A stretch of DNA of 57,828 bases, from the NCBI GenBank assembly GCA_023402275.1, contig JAEXCH010000018.1, positions 1-57,828 on the forward strand, written 5' to 3'. Origin of the DNA: Methanobacteriota archaeon. GTDB taxonomy: Archaea > Thermoplasmatota > Thermoplasmata > Methanomassiliicoccales > Methanomethylophilaceae. Within the stretch, counting starts at the first letter, position 1, and every line of letters starts with the position of its first letter. Of the stretch, positions 7,709 to 16,415 are shown in pieces. Under the pieces are notes generated by a model. The model was given only the letters and a program-made list of their open reading frames with translations. It was not told the origin of the DNA and ran no database searches. The translations under genes and the position numbers were made by a program.

Positions 7709-8956
7709 TCAGTTCCTCAGGCATCCTATCGGTACAACATGTACTCCATCGTCACGTTTGTATGCGTACTCTGTTCCGGTCATTACCGCAAGGAAAGATG
7801 GAGGATTTGCAACTTTTTCTCTTATCTTCAAAAGATTCTTTGCAGCATCATCGATCATCCCTGCACCCAATTTAACTTCGATAGCACCCCATCTCCCATC
7901 ATGCAGATGTATTATCGCATCAGCTTCCAAGTTGTCGCTGTCACGATAGTGGTAAACATCCCCTCCCAGAGTTCTGGTATATGCTCTCAGATCCCTTACG
8001 ACCAAAGATTCGAACAGAAGACCAAATGTATTCGGATCCCTCAAAAGGTCGTTGGCAGATGCACCTAAGAAGTATGCAGCTATTGCAGGATCAACAAGGT
8101 GTCTTGTATCCGAGGTCCTTATAGTGGCTTTAGAACGTAGTTTGGGGGTCCATGCAGTAAGATCATCTATTACATATATCGATCTCAATGCCTTCTCATA
8201 ATCTCTTAAAGTGTTGATATGAATGGAGATGTTCTTACTCTCTATATCGGAAAGTATGGTGGTATCAGGTGCGGATGTTGATACGTTGCGGGATATGGAA
8301 CGAAGTATCTGGCGCATCTTGTTACTGTCCCTATCGACCCCGCCAGCGGTTTTGACCTCTGATTCCAATATGGTCTCGCAGTAGCCTTTGATCTGTTCTT
8401 GAGCGGTCTCTGGATTTTTGTCTATTGTTCTTGGCCATCCTCCGCGTACAATCAATGCCGCAATATCCTCTATTGAGAGATTGGAATGGCCGGAGACTTC
8501 CTTTCCCATGAATATATCTGTCAAAGATACCTCGCCGTTGGAATCTCCAGATTCGAAGAGGCTCATTGTGGACATTCTCATCCTTACTATCCTTCCTGCA
8601 CCTGAGTGTGATATCTTGGATTCGTCAACAACAGTGGATCCTGTCAGAATGTACAGCCCTTCTTCAGACAGCACATCCACACTGTGTCTGACAGCATCCC
8701 AAAGACCCGGGGCCATTTGCCACTCATCTATCAGTCTGGGTTTATCCCCTTCTAATAAAAGTGAGGGTTTGATATCCATCATCTTGCGATATTCTTCTGC
8801 CTTATCTGTATCTTGTAGATATATGGCACTCTTGGCAGCTTGATTCGCAGTAGTTGTCTTTCCACACCATTTTGGTCCGACTATCAGAACTGCACCGAAT
8901 GCTTCCAAGCCTCTCTGCAATTCAATATCTGCCAATCTTGGTCTGTATCTGTCCAT
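7709..8956 (-). CDS. AAA+ ATPase with DUF4143 domain
   Basis: 415 aa. The N-terminal P-loop domain has Walker A GPKWCGKTT (27-35), Walker B-like PRLIDEWQ, and a YILTGST sensor strand. A winged-helix-like middle leads to the C-terminal DUF4143 part with DNLEADAIIHL...GAIEVKLG, which resembles a restriction-endonuclease fold. Proteins of this type occur in many copies in host-associated bacteria and archaea, often with scattered distribution; function is not known. It is a solitary gene in a slightly AT-richer accessory stretch, consistent with transfer. Confidence 0.8.
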   Translation of the reverse strand: MDRYRPRLADIELQRGLEAFGAVLIVGPKWCGKTTTANQAAKSAIYLQDTDKAEEYRKMMDIKPSLLLEGDKPRLIDEWQMAPGLWDAVRHSVDVLSEEGLYILTGSTVVDESKISHSGAGRIVRMRMSTMSLFESGDSNGEVSLTDIFMGKEVSGHSNLSIEDIAALIVRGGWPRTIDKNPETAQEQIKGYCETILESEVKTAGGVDRDSNKMRQILRSISRNVSTSAPDTTILSDIESKNISIHINTLRDYEKALRSIYVIDDLTAWTPKLRSKATIRTSDTRHLVDPAIAAYFLGASANDLLRDPNTFGLLFESLVVRDLRAYTRTLGGDVYHYRDSDNLEADAIIHLHDGRWGAIEVKLGAGMIDDAAKNLLKIREKVANPPSFLAVMTGTEYAYKRDDGVHVVPIGCLRN

Positions 8957-9112
8957 TGTTCAGTTATTGATATCCAGTATTATATAATTGTGGGAGTTGT
9001 GACATTTTTGCTGTGGTACTTGTGGATATTTTGTTGTGAGGGTTGAGGAATTACTTGGACGTTGCCCATTAACAACAGATAACTGTTAAGTATTGAATCT
9101 CGATAGATATCC

Positions 9113-9784
9113 ATGGCCCTCATAGCGTTAAAGTGTCCACACTGCGGAGGCTCGGTCCAAATGGAAGAGGACATGAGATCCGGATTCTGCGTACATTGCG
9201 GAAGCAAGATAATCAATGAACCGAAGATCACTGGTAAGGTGACCATCGATAAAACAGATGATATCCGGAATCATCTGAAGATGGCAAAGAACGCATTGAA
9301 GGATAAGGATTGGGAGACAGCTTCGAAGTTAGTGGACAGCGTACTCCTGATGGATTCGGATTGTCTTGATGCCTGGTGCATGAAAGCATTGTTGTCATTC
9401 AGGGACAAGAAACAATATGATGCATATGCCGCAAAGATCGAAAATGAGGAACTGAACTCATATGGGATCTTCTCGAAGGATGACATAAAGGGATACTGGG
9501 GCGAATATACGATAACTGTGTCTGTTAAGAACAGCAGGTTCAAAGTGCCCCTTGAGAATATCGAGATCACCCTTGATGATAAGGACACTATCAACATTGG
9601 TAATGGGGCAGGGATATTCGGTACCGATCCCGGAGAACACACATTCAAGATGATAGAGAAAGGAAAGTTCAGCTCCAATACTTTTGTAGGAGAATACAAG
9701 TTCACAGCAAAAGGAAATGATCATTTTGCAATATCGCTGAAATCTGGGTCTCCCCCGACCTTGAAGATTGAATCATCAAAATGA
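9113..9784 (+). CDS. Zinc-ribbon protein with helical-repeat and beta-rich C-terminal region, unknown function
   Basis: 223 aa. The N-terminus carries a zinc ribbon (CPHCGGS at 8-14, CVHCGSK at 31-37). Residues about 55-110 form a helix pair like a TPR (NHLKMAKNALKDKDWETASKL, DCLDAWCMKALLSF). The rest is beta-rich with a repeated pattern (TITVSVKNS, IEITLDD, EYKFTAKGND). No signal peptide or membrane segment, so cytosolic. Similar zinc-ribbon plus TPR proteins are common in methanogens. No function is assigned. Confidence 0.7.
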   Translation: MALIALKCPHCGGSVQMEEDMRSGFCVHCGSKIINEPKITGKVTIDKTDDIRNHLKMAKNALKDKDWETASKLVDSVLLMDSDCLDAWCMKALLSFRDKKQYDAYAAKIENEELNSYGIFSKDDIKGYWGEYTITVSVKNSRFKVPLENIEITLDDKDTINIGNGAGIFGTDPGEHTFKMIEKGKFSSNTFVGEYKFTAKGNDHFAISLKSGSPPTLKIESSK

Positions 9785-9827
9785 TTTGCAGAATATCCGT
9801 GTAAGGTCACAGAATAATCAGTATCGA

Positions 9828-10166
9828 TCAGTTTATTCTCTTGTATATAATCATCTCATATTCTCTTATCGAATCGAGAAATTCATTGCTCATTGAGTCG
9901 GTTGGGATCAAATCCACAGGCATATTCAATGCCAGTTCCATTTTTACCATTAGTCCACAAAGGTCCAGAGTTCGTATATTGTCTGCATCGATCCGGATGT
10001 CAAGATCACTCTTCTCATCTGATTCTCCTTTGGCGTATGATCCAAACAGATAGGCACTTTTGACATCTTTATATTGTTCAATAATGGGAATTACAGTGTC
10101 CAGTATCTCCATCAAACCTTTGTTGTGCATGGTTACATTACGTATTACGTTTTGATAATAAATCAT
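9828..10166 (-). CDS. MNT-type nucleotidyltransferase domain protein (solitary)
   Basis: 112 aa. The catalytic pattern of minimal nucleotidyltransferases is clear: LFGSYAKGE followed by SDLDIRID, with a third acid in MPVDLIPTD. Such proteins are usually the antitoxin of a HEPN-MNT (HepT/MntA) pair, where they modify the HEPN toxin. No HEPN reading frame lies next to it: the neighbours are TetR upstream and the zinc-ribbon gene convergent downstream. The first ATG gives a 12-residue extension before MHNKGLMEIL; the shorter start at 10130 is equally possible. Confidence 0.75.
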   Translation of the reverse strand: MIYYQNVIRNVTMHNKGLMEILDTVIPIIEQYKDVKSAYLFGSYAKGESDEKSDLDIRIDADNIRTLDLCGLMVKMELALNMPVDLIPTDSMSNEFLDSIREYEMIIYKRIN

Positions 10167-10188
10167 GTTCCATTAATGTTTCAATTCA

Positions 10189-10785
10189 TTATTGGATCCG
10201 GTGTTCAATGATCTCTTCTTTCTCGGTAGGATAAAGGATGTGATGTATCGTTCTCCATGCATGATCTCTGAAACTGTATTTTGAGACATCATCTGCTTTC
10301 AATTGACAGAATGGCATCCAATATATCCCTGATATCAGAATGTTGTCTATAAGGTTCTCATATTCTCCTTCGAACTCCTCACTTCTTAAGATACCTTTCT
10401 TATTCAGTTCGTGGAATGCATCCTTGAGCACCTTTACATTATTCTCGTAGACTGCCCTTTGTTGTTCTTTAATAGGTTCAGATATCTGGGACATCTGTGC
10501 GTGATGCCAAAAATAGAAGGGATTCTCTTTAACAACCCTTTCAATGTTCATGAAGAAATCGTCCAGACCTTTGAGGTTTGAAGGGACATCAAGAAGAGGT
10601 CCTGATGGATTGCCGGCAAGGATGGCCTCCACGATATCCTCCTTCTTTTTGAAGTGATATGTGAGGTTGCCTTTGCTTATCCCAACGGCATCAGCAATAT
10701 CCCTGACAGATACTGCGTTGTATCCTCTCTCATTGAACAGTTCCTTCGCTGTTTTGAGAATATCCTCTCTTGTATCCCTTTTCAT
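10189..10785 (-). CDS. TetR/AcrR family transcriptional regulator
   Basis: 198 aa. The N-terminal helix-turn-helix is standard (REDILKTAKELFNERGYNAVSVRDIADAVGISKGNLTYHFKKKEDIVEAIL, residues about 5-55); the C-terminal ligand domain is divergent. It lies 20 bases after the VOC protein gene and is cotranscribed with it. The perfect palindrome at 11187-11206 in front of the operon is the obvious candidate operator for autoregulation. Confidence 0.88.
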   Translation of the reverse strand: MKRDTREDILKTAKELFNERGYNAVSVRDIADAVGISKGNLTYHFKKKEDIVEAILAGNPSGPLLDVPSNLKGLDDFFMNIERVVKENPFYFWHHAQMSQISEPIKEQQRAVYENNVKVLKDAFHELNKKGILRSEEFEGEYENLIDNILISGIYWMPFCQLKADDVSKYSFRDHAWRTIHHILYPTEKEEIIEHRIQ

Positions 10786-10805
10786 TTATTGTTCTCCATT
10801 TACGA

Positions 10806-11165
10806 TCAATCGTGGTGGTGTATCAGAGCTAATCTCACTCCGTTGGGGTCCTCTATGAATGCAACATGCCCCACCAAGGTTGGTGCAGGTTCTCCGGTTA
10901 TCTTAACACCTTTCGATCTGAAATGTTCAAGTGCAGAATCCATATCATCAACCTCCATCCCTACAGAATAGAATCCAACATCGTTGACATCGTTCTTTAT
11001 GAGTTCCACCATCGATTCTCCTTTGCCCTTCATCAATGTTATCACAAGCCCCGGTGCAGGATGATACTGGCTGTCTATCTCGAAACCCATGACATCTTTG
11101 TAAAAACCAATGGATTCGTCCATATCCTTCACTATCATTGTGGCGTATTTCACTCCTATTTCCAT
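10806..11165 (-). CDS. VOC (glyoxalase/bleomycin-resistance fold) family protein
   Basis: 119 aa, one vicinal-oxygen-chelate module with two beta-alpha-beta halves (IGVKYATMIVKDMDESIGFYKDVMGF and FYSVGMEVDDMDSALEHF). The closing FIEDPNGVRLALIHHHD carries the usual metal-side glutamate/aspartate and a histidine-rich tail. Relatives isomerise hemithioacetals or bind toxic compounds; substrate unknown. First gene of a two-gene operon with TetR. GGAG sits at better spacing for ATG 11165 than for the ATG at 11171. Confidence 0.8.
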   Translation of the reverse strand: MEIGVKYATMIVKDMDESIGFYKDVMGFEIDSQYHPAPGLVITLMKGKGESMVELIKNDVNDVGFYSVGMEVDDMDSALEHFRSKGVKITGEPAPTLVGHVAFIEDPNGVRLALIHHHD

Positions 11166-11186
11166 AGTCATATCTCCAATATTGTA

Positions 11187-11206
11187 ATTAGTACAATCGT
11201 ACTAAT
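11187..11206. promoter_or_regulatory. Perfect palindromic operator of the VOC-tetR operon
   Basis: Half-sites ATTAGTAC and GTACTAAT are exact inverted copies separated by AATC. The site lies about 20 bases upstream of the VOC start codon, downstream of a TATA-like stretch (about 11222-11231 on the minus strand), over the expected transcription start. That position suits a repressor, most simply the TetR encoded in the same operon. Confidence 0.7.
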
Positions 11207-11298
11207 ATGATACGATACAGAATATTTAATGCTTTGTTCATCGGACCTTAACATACTAGGGCAGTACTCACAGACTCATTTCAAATCCAATTGAATAT

Positions 11299-11716
11299 AT
11301 GGATGAATACCGATGCGATATCATACAGGAGTATGATGAATTGAGATGTGCCTATTGCAATGGATCATGTGTCGATCGATTCTGCAGTGATGATTGTGAG
11401 GAAGGGTACGCTGAATTCAAAACATTCCATGACAAATGGTATAAGAAGAGCGTCATACTGATGCTTCTGACACTTCTTCTTGGCCATATTCTTCCCAAGA
11501 ATGGGAATAGGGATATGCGGTATTGTGTTGTTGATACTAGGTCTAGAACTTCAATTATTCCCATTCTCAACCGATGAGACATATTCGGATAAGGGAGTTG
11601 AAAGAGTAACATCGGACAATCGGAAGATATCCAGATATTTCATCATAGCAGGACTGGCAATGATGATCGTGAATGTGCTGATCACGGGTGTGCTATTTTA
11701 TATTGATCTATGGTGA
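11299..11716 (+). pseudogene. Zinc-finger membrane protein broken by a frameshift
   Basis: Two reading frames together make one protein of about 139 residues. Frame one (from 11299) gives an N-terminal cysteine cluster, CAYCNGSC...CSDDCEEGY, then the start of a membrane helix (SVILMLLTLL). Frame two (reading on from about 11480) continues with FFPRMGIGICGIVLLILGLE and a final helix to the stop at 11714-11716. The switch falls in the CTTCTTCTT run around 11472-11482, a likely slippage spot. Either the gene is inactivated or the base is a sequencing error. Expressed intact it would be a small membrane protein with a cytosolic zinc knuckle. Confidence 0.65.
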
Positions 11717-11781
11717 TCATACGATTCCATATACAACAATCAATAATGGCGACAATGACATTCTGCGTAAGAAATGATATG

Positions 11782-13182
11782 TCATGTCATATTATTGTTA
11801 TCTGTGATGTTGAATATGCGGGTACATGTCTCCTCAATGAACTCATTATCATGAGTTATGACTATTATCGTTCTTCCGTATTCCGAAGCTTTCCTCAATG
11901 CTTTGGATATGGACATCATGTTCCTCTTGTCAAGTCCTGATGTAGGTTCATCAAGTATTACGATATCTACATCCTCCATCATCGCCACACCGATCACCAA
12001 TCTCTGTTTCTGTCCTCCCGACAATGTGGCCGGGTGTCTGTCCTTGAGATCGATCAATCCCAATTCTGTTAGTATGCTCTTGGCTCTTTCGATATTCTCA
12101 TCGGTCTTATCGAACATAAGCAGCATTTCCCCGATCACGCTCTCCCCGAACAATTGTGTGAGGGTATCATGAGGAATGAATCTGACCCTTTTCATACGAT
12201 CTCGTTTTGATGCTTCCTTGTCATCAATATGTATCCTTCCTTTCTTCGGTTTCAGGAATCCGCTCAATATCCTGGCCAAGGTCGTCTTTCCTGCACCGTT
12301 CTTTCCGGTGATCGCAAGTATCTCCCCCTTCCTTATCTCCAGATCCATATTCTCAATGACCTTGTTCTTGCCGTAGAAATGGGATAGTCCGTTAACCGAC
12401 ATCACAACGGACCCTTCTTGGGAGGGGTTCTTCAGTTGAGGGGAACCGTAGATGAGCTTTCTTAATCCGAGTCTTTCGATCTCTTGGTCCGGGAGAGTGG
12501 CGATCTCCTCTCTAGTTAGACTGTCCGTCACACGTCCCTTGTCCATGAATATGAATCTGTCAGCAATATCGGCAAGATACCATAATCTGTGTTCGGCCAC
12601 TACGATGGTGTGACCCTTTTCCTTTAGGGATGATATTATGTCCCTTAGACATATGGTGGATTCGGTGTCAAGTGTTGATGATGGTTCATCCAGAACGAGT
12701 ATTCCCGGGCCCATTGCCAGGATCGATGCCACTGCTATCTTCTGTTTCTCCCCTGTCGACAGTTTATCCAAACTCTTCCCCGACAGATCGTGTATGTTCA
12801 GTTCATCCATCGATTTTGCCACTCTGTTCCGTATCTCTTCGGATGGGTGGCCCATGTTCTCGCATCCGAATGCGATCTCCCCTTCCACTACATATGAGAA
12901 GAACTGACTCCTGGGATCCTGGAAGACGGTTCCTACCAAGGAACTCCGTTCCCACATCTGCATCCCATTATGGTCCTTGCCGTTCAGGTAAAGTGAACCA
13001 GTTAGGTCTCCTTTGTAGAATGAAGGTGCAAGACCGTTGATCAGTCGGGTCACTGTGGTCTTTCCGCTTCCGGAAGCCCCAAGCAACACAACTATCTCAT
13101 TCTCATTGATGTTCAATGATAGGTCGTTTACGCCGTCATCTCCCTGGTCGTATCGGAAATTCATGTCCTCCATCCTTATCAT
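11782..13182 (-). CDS. ECF transporter ATPase, two fused ABC domains
   Basis: 466 aa; both ABC ATPases of an energy-coupling-factor importer in one chain. Domain 1 has Walker A GASGSGKTT, signature LSTGEKQK and Walker B ILVLDEPSSTLD; domain 2 has GKNGAGKTT, LSGGQKQR and IVILDEPTSGLD. Start chosen at 13182, where ATGA overlaps the T-component stop; a longer frame upstream is not needed. Last gene of the minus-strand operon S component - T component - ATPase, so the whole importer is encoded here. Confidence 0.9.
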   Translation of the reverse strand: MIRMEDMNFRYDQGDDGVNDLSLNINENEIVVLLGASGSGKTTVTRLINGLAPSFYKGDLTGSLYLNGKDHNGMQMWERSSLVGTVFQDPRSQFFSYVVEGEIAFGCENMGHPSEEIRNRVAKSMDELNIHDLSGKSLDKLSTGEKQKIAVASILAMGPGILVLDEPSSTLDTESTICLRDIISSLKEKGHTIVVAEHRLWYLADIADRFIFMDKGRVTDSLTREEIATLPDQEIERLGLRKLIYGSPQLKNPSQEGSVVMSVNGLSHFYGKNKVIENMDLEIRKGEILAITGKNGAGKTTLARILSGFLKPKKGRIHIDDKEASKRDRMKRVRFIPHDTLTQLFGESVIGEMLLMFDKTDENIERAKSILTELGLIDLKDRHPATLSGGQKQRLVIGVAMMEDVDIVILDEPTSGLDKRNMMSISKALRKASEYGRTIIVITHDNEFIEETCTRIFNITDNNNMT

Positions 13183-13877
13183 ACGGACAATCCCCCGTAA
13201 TAGAGCAAAGAACCGGTGATGATCAGGAAGCATACGATACAGATCACATCCTGGGCTCTGAACTTGATATCGAAATAACTGTACCTTCTGTGAGGTGCTT
13301 CCACTCCTCTCGTCATTGCTGAGAGAGTTAGGTCATCCGCTATGTCGAGACTCCTTATCATCAATGGGACAAAAGCATATTCGACCGTCCTCGCGGGATG
13401 TCTGACAACGGAACCCGCAGACAGCATACCTCTGTTCTTCATGTTGTCCTTTATTGAGGACACTTCGCTTCCTACGGAAGGTGCGAACCTGAATGCGACC
13501 GTCAACATCAATGACACATTATTTGGCAGCTTTGCCTTCTGAAGGAATGAAGACGTCTCTCCAGGCTGGGTCTTCATTATGCAGTGTGCGGACATTATCG
13601 TTGGAAGCAACCTCAGGATCATAAAGAAGAAGAATTCCGGTATTATGAGATCGGATATGGCCAACTCTCTTTTTATGAAAAGTACGGCCATTATGATCGC
13701 AAATATCGGAATGTAATATTTCAGCGGTCCATAGAAACCCTGTATGGTCATGAACACGACCATCACAATGAACATCACAGGCGCGCACCATGTCCAAGCG
13801 GACAGGAACGCAGTCACCATATTGATTATGAGCACTGCGAACAGGGTGCCTACGTGGAACCGCATCTTGTATCTCAT
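13179..13877 (-). CDS. ECF transporter T component (EcfT-like membrane protein)
   Basis: 232 aa with about five membrane helices. It couples the ATPases to the substrate-binding S component. The two coupling-helix A-R-G-like motifs are visible as DNMKNRGM (about 142-149) and SAMTRGVEAPHRR (about 187-199). It starts directly after the S component stop and its TGA overlaps the ATPase start, so expression is coupled. Confidence 0.85.
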   Translation of the reverse strand: MRYKMRFHVGTLFAVLIINMVTAFLSAWTWCAPVMFIVMVVFMTIQGFYGPLKYYIPIFAIIMAVLFIKRELAISDLIIPEFFFFMILRLLPTIMSAHCIMKTQPGETSSFLQKAKLPNNVSLMLTVAFRFAPSVGSEVSSIKDNMKNRGMLSAGSVVRHPARTVEYAFVPLMIRSLDIADDLTLSAMTRGVEAPHRRYSYFDIKFRAQDVICIVCFLIITGSLLYYGGLSV

Positions 13878-14471
13878 TCAGATCATTCCGGCCTTCTCGA
13901 AGTGTTTCTTCATCAGCTTCCTTCCGAACAGACATCCCAGGAATCCGCAGACAGTGGTCAATGCGAATATCACCAACAACCAAAGGGGATCCGTGAAGTA
14001 CATATGTGCCGCATCAAGGTATTCCTCGCTGAAACCTCCTGCCTCAGCTATCTTTGAATACATATCCCAAAGGAATGCTATTGGTATGACAGATATGAAA
14101 ACGAATGTGAAACTAAAGTATGTCCACAGTCCAGTCACTCTGTTCATGCTCTCATAGGAGTTCTCCCCCCTCATTATCACGAACTCTCCGACCAGACCTA
14201 TCGCCAAAAGCACAGGGAACAGGAACCAGTATCCCATTATCACGTATGCTACGCTCATGAGCAGGGTGTATATCAGGAAAAGTCCTCTTTTCTTCACCCT
14301 TGCCGACATCAGCAGGAACACGGTCGCATTCAGGAAGCAGATGATCGCAGATGACAGCACCATGCTCACGAACACGTTGAATGCTGTGATTGACCCCACT
14401 AAGAATTGTATGATCAGCATTATCACACTCAGTATGACAATGGTGATCAGATCTCTAACGTTCAGATCCAT
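13878..14471 (-). CDS. MptD-type putative ECF substrate-specific (S) component
   Basis: 197 aa, about six membrane helices, starting MDLNVRDLITIVILSVIML. The pattern matches the MptD/Trep_Strep group of S components, whose substrate is not known. It is the first gene of the operon transcribed away from the ABC exporter-type pair at 14628. The same arrangement (S, T, fused ATPase, two ABC half-transporters) is widespread in anaerobic Firmicutes, which suggests one shared uptake process. Confidence 0.75.
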   Translation of the reverse strand: MDLNVRDLITIVILSVIMLIIQFLVGSITAFNVFVSMVLSSAIICFLNATVFLLMSARVKKRGLFLIYTLLMSVAYVIMGYWFLFPVLLAIGLVGEFVIMRGENSYESMNRVTGLWTYFSFTFVFISVIPIAFLWDMYSKIAEAGGFSEEYLDAAHMYFTDPLWLLVIFALTTVCGFLGCLFGRKLMKKHFEKAGMI

Positions 14472-14544
14472 ATTGTTTCCTCATTTGCCGATTATCGTTG
14501 ATCATGATCGGCTGGAGGAGCAATCATCTGAAGGGTATATAATT

Positions 14545-14560
14545 TTTAGGATATCCTAAA
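14545..14560. promoter_or_regulatory. Operator 1: perfect 16-bp palindrome between divergent TATA boxes
   Basis: TTTAGGATATCCTAAA is a perfect palindrome. It lies between the minus-strand TATA region of the ECF operon (about 14535-14544) and the plus-strand TATA box of the ABC pair (about 14562-14570), so one bound regulator could block both promoters. TTAGG/CCTAA half-sites recall those bound by DtxR/IdeR-family iron regulators, although the spacing is shorter than the classical 19-bp site. Confidence 0.7.
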
Positions 14561-14592
14561 CTTATAATATGAAAAGTACATTCCATATGAAT

Positions 14593-14610
14593 ATTTAGGA
14601 TATACTAAAT
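14593..14610. promoter_or_regulatory. Operator 2: near-palindrome of the same motif
   Basis: ATTTAGGATATACTAAAT repeats operator 1 with one mismatched pair. It lies just downstream of the plus-strand TATA box, over the expected transcription start of the ABC pair and 17 bases before its start codon. Confidence 0.65.
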
Positions 14611-14627
14611 TCATTGGAGAAAGACAA

Positions 14628-16415
14628 ATGAAAAAAGAATCGGTGGTCAGCCAGCTATTTGAAATGGCTGGAAAATACCGTTTTGCGATCATTCTCGGAT
14701 GTATATTCGCAGCATTGAGTTCCATATTGTTGGTTGGACCCTTTGTCTGCATCTATTACATATTCGAGATAATAATCGAAAGCGGAGGTGTCGTGGCCGA
14801 TATGGACACCGGAATGATGATCAGATATGGTTGGATGGCCGTTGGACTTGTGGTTGCAGGTATGCTTTGCTACTTCGTCGGTCTCATGTGCACTCATTAC
14901 GGTGCATTCAAGACCATGGCGAAGACAAGATATGCATTGATGCAGCATCTCATATCGCTGCCTCTGGGTTACCACATAAACAATCCGAGCGGTAAGATAA
15001 GGAAGGTCGTGGATTCGAACGTTGCACAGACGGAAGGTTTCCTGGCCCATAACATCCCAGATCTGGCAGCGGCGGTCGTCGCACCTATTACGATAATTGT
15101 CATGATGATGTTCTTCGATTGGAGGCTGGGACTGCTATGCATAATACCTCTGATAATGGGATTCGCCATACAGTTCGCATGGGTCATGAAGAGGAGCAGG
15201 ATGGGATTCATCGAGTTGTACCAGGAATCCCTGGCGGAGATGGAGAACTCGGCTGTTGAATACGTAAGAGGGATATCCGTTGTGAAGGTGTTCGGACAGA
15301 CCGTAAGATCGTTCAAGAACTTCTACGATTCAATTGTCAGATACAAGGATTATGTCCTGAAGTACACGATGTCGATGAGAGGGGCAATGACGACATTCAT
15401 GACGCTCGTCAATGCATCCTTCATCTTCCTGATACCTGCGGGTATAATAATCGGACAGGCCGCCACCGGGAATGAACAGTTTGTTCTCAGTCTGATGTTC
15501 TATCTGGTATTCACTCCGACCGCCACGGTTGCGATGGTAAGGCTTCTGTATACCGGATCCGCAACCATGCAGGTCGGGGATTCCGTCACACGTATCAACA
15601 ACATACTCGAACAGAAACCTCTGGAGATAACGAATGATCCGAAGGTACCATCCGATAACGAGGTGGTGTTCGACAAGGTCACCTTCACATATGAGGGAGG
15701 AAAGGATCCTGCGATCCGAGAGGTATCGTTCAAAGCAAAGGAGGGAACGGTCACAGCGTTGGTTGGTCCGTCGGGAAGCGGTAAGAGCACAATCGCCAAT
15801 CTGATCCCGCGTTTCTGGGATGTTGACAACGGCTCCGTTACTATAGGGGGAGTTGACGTAAGGAATGTCGATCCGAAGGAACTGATGGATAGGATAGGGT
15901 ATGTCCATCAGGAATCATTCCTGTTCAAGGAATCCATCTATGACAACATATTGATCGGGGACCCGACAGCAGATAGGGAAAGGGTACTGAAGGCCGCAGA
16001 GATGGCCAGATGCAACGATATAATCGAGAAGTTCCCCGATGGCATAGACACTATAATCGGTACCAAAGGGACATATCTCTCCGGAGGAGAGAAACAACGC
16101 ATAGCTCTCGCAAGGGTGATACTCAAGGATCCTCCGATCATAGTTCTGGATGAGGCAACGGCATTCGCCGACCCTGAGAATGAACATGAGATACAGATGG
16201 CCATCAATGAACTCATCAAGAACAAAACGGTCATAATGATAGCACACAGACTATCCACTGTCAGAGAGGCGGACAACATCATAGTTATCGATGAAGGAAG
16301 CATCACTGAATGCGGAATGCATGATCAGCTCCTTTCCAAGGATGGGACATATGCCGCAATGTGGACAGAGTACCAGAAAGGCATAGCTTGGAACATAAAG
16401 GGGGCCGGGGCATGA
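14628..16415 (+). CDS. ABC half-transporter (permease plus ATPase), Ybt/Irt-like subunit 1
   Basis: 595 aa: six membrane helices to about residue 310, then an ATPase with Walker A GPSGSGKST, signature LSGGEKQR and Walker B IIVLDEATAFADPENE. The ATAFADPENE version after Walker B is one I associate with exporter-fold transporters that import iron-siderophores (YbtPQ, IrtAB) rather than with lipid or drug exporters. Its stop overlaps the start of the second half-transporter. Two TTAGG/CCTAA palindromes precede it; GGAGA is the ribosome site. Confidence 0.85.
   Translation: MKKESVVSQLFEMAGKYRFAIILGCIFAALSSILLVGPFVCIYYIFEIIIESGGVVADMDTGMMIRYGWMAVGLVVAGMLCYFVGLMCTHYGAFKTMAKTRYALMQHLISLPLGYHINNPSGKIRKVVDSNVAQTEGFLAHNIPDLAAAVVAPITIIVMMMFFDWRLGLLCIIPLIMGFAIQFAWVMKRSRMGFIELYQESLAEMENSAVEYVRGISVVKVFGQTVRSFKNFYDSIVRYKDYVLKYTMSMRGAMTTFMTLVNASFIFLIPAGIIIGQAATGNEQFVLSLMFYLVFTPTATVAMVRLLYTGSATMQVGDSVTRINNILEQKPLEITNDPKVPSDNEVVFDKVTFTYEGGKDPAIREVSFKAKEGTVTALVGPSGSGKSTIANLIPRFWDVDNGSVTIGGVDVRNVDPKELMDRIGYVHQESFLFKESIYDNILIGDPTADRERVLKAAEMARCNDIIEKFPDGIDTIIGTKGTYLSGGEKQRIALARVILKDPPIIVLDEATAFADPENEHEIQMAINELIKNKTVIMIAHRLSTVREADNIIVIDEGSITECGMHDQLLSKDGTYAAMWTEYQKGIAWNIKGAGA

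Noticed and set aside
13182..13233. N-terminal extension of the ECF ATPase frame
   Set aside because: The ATGA overlap at 13182 gives the normal ABC start; the extra residues encode the end of the T component in another frame.
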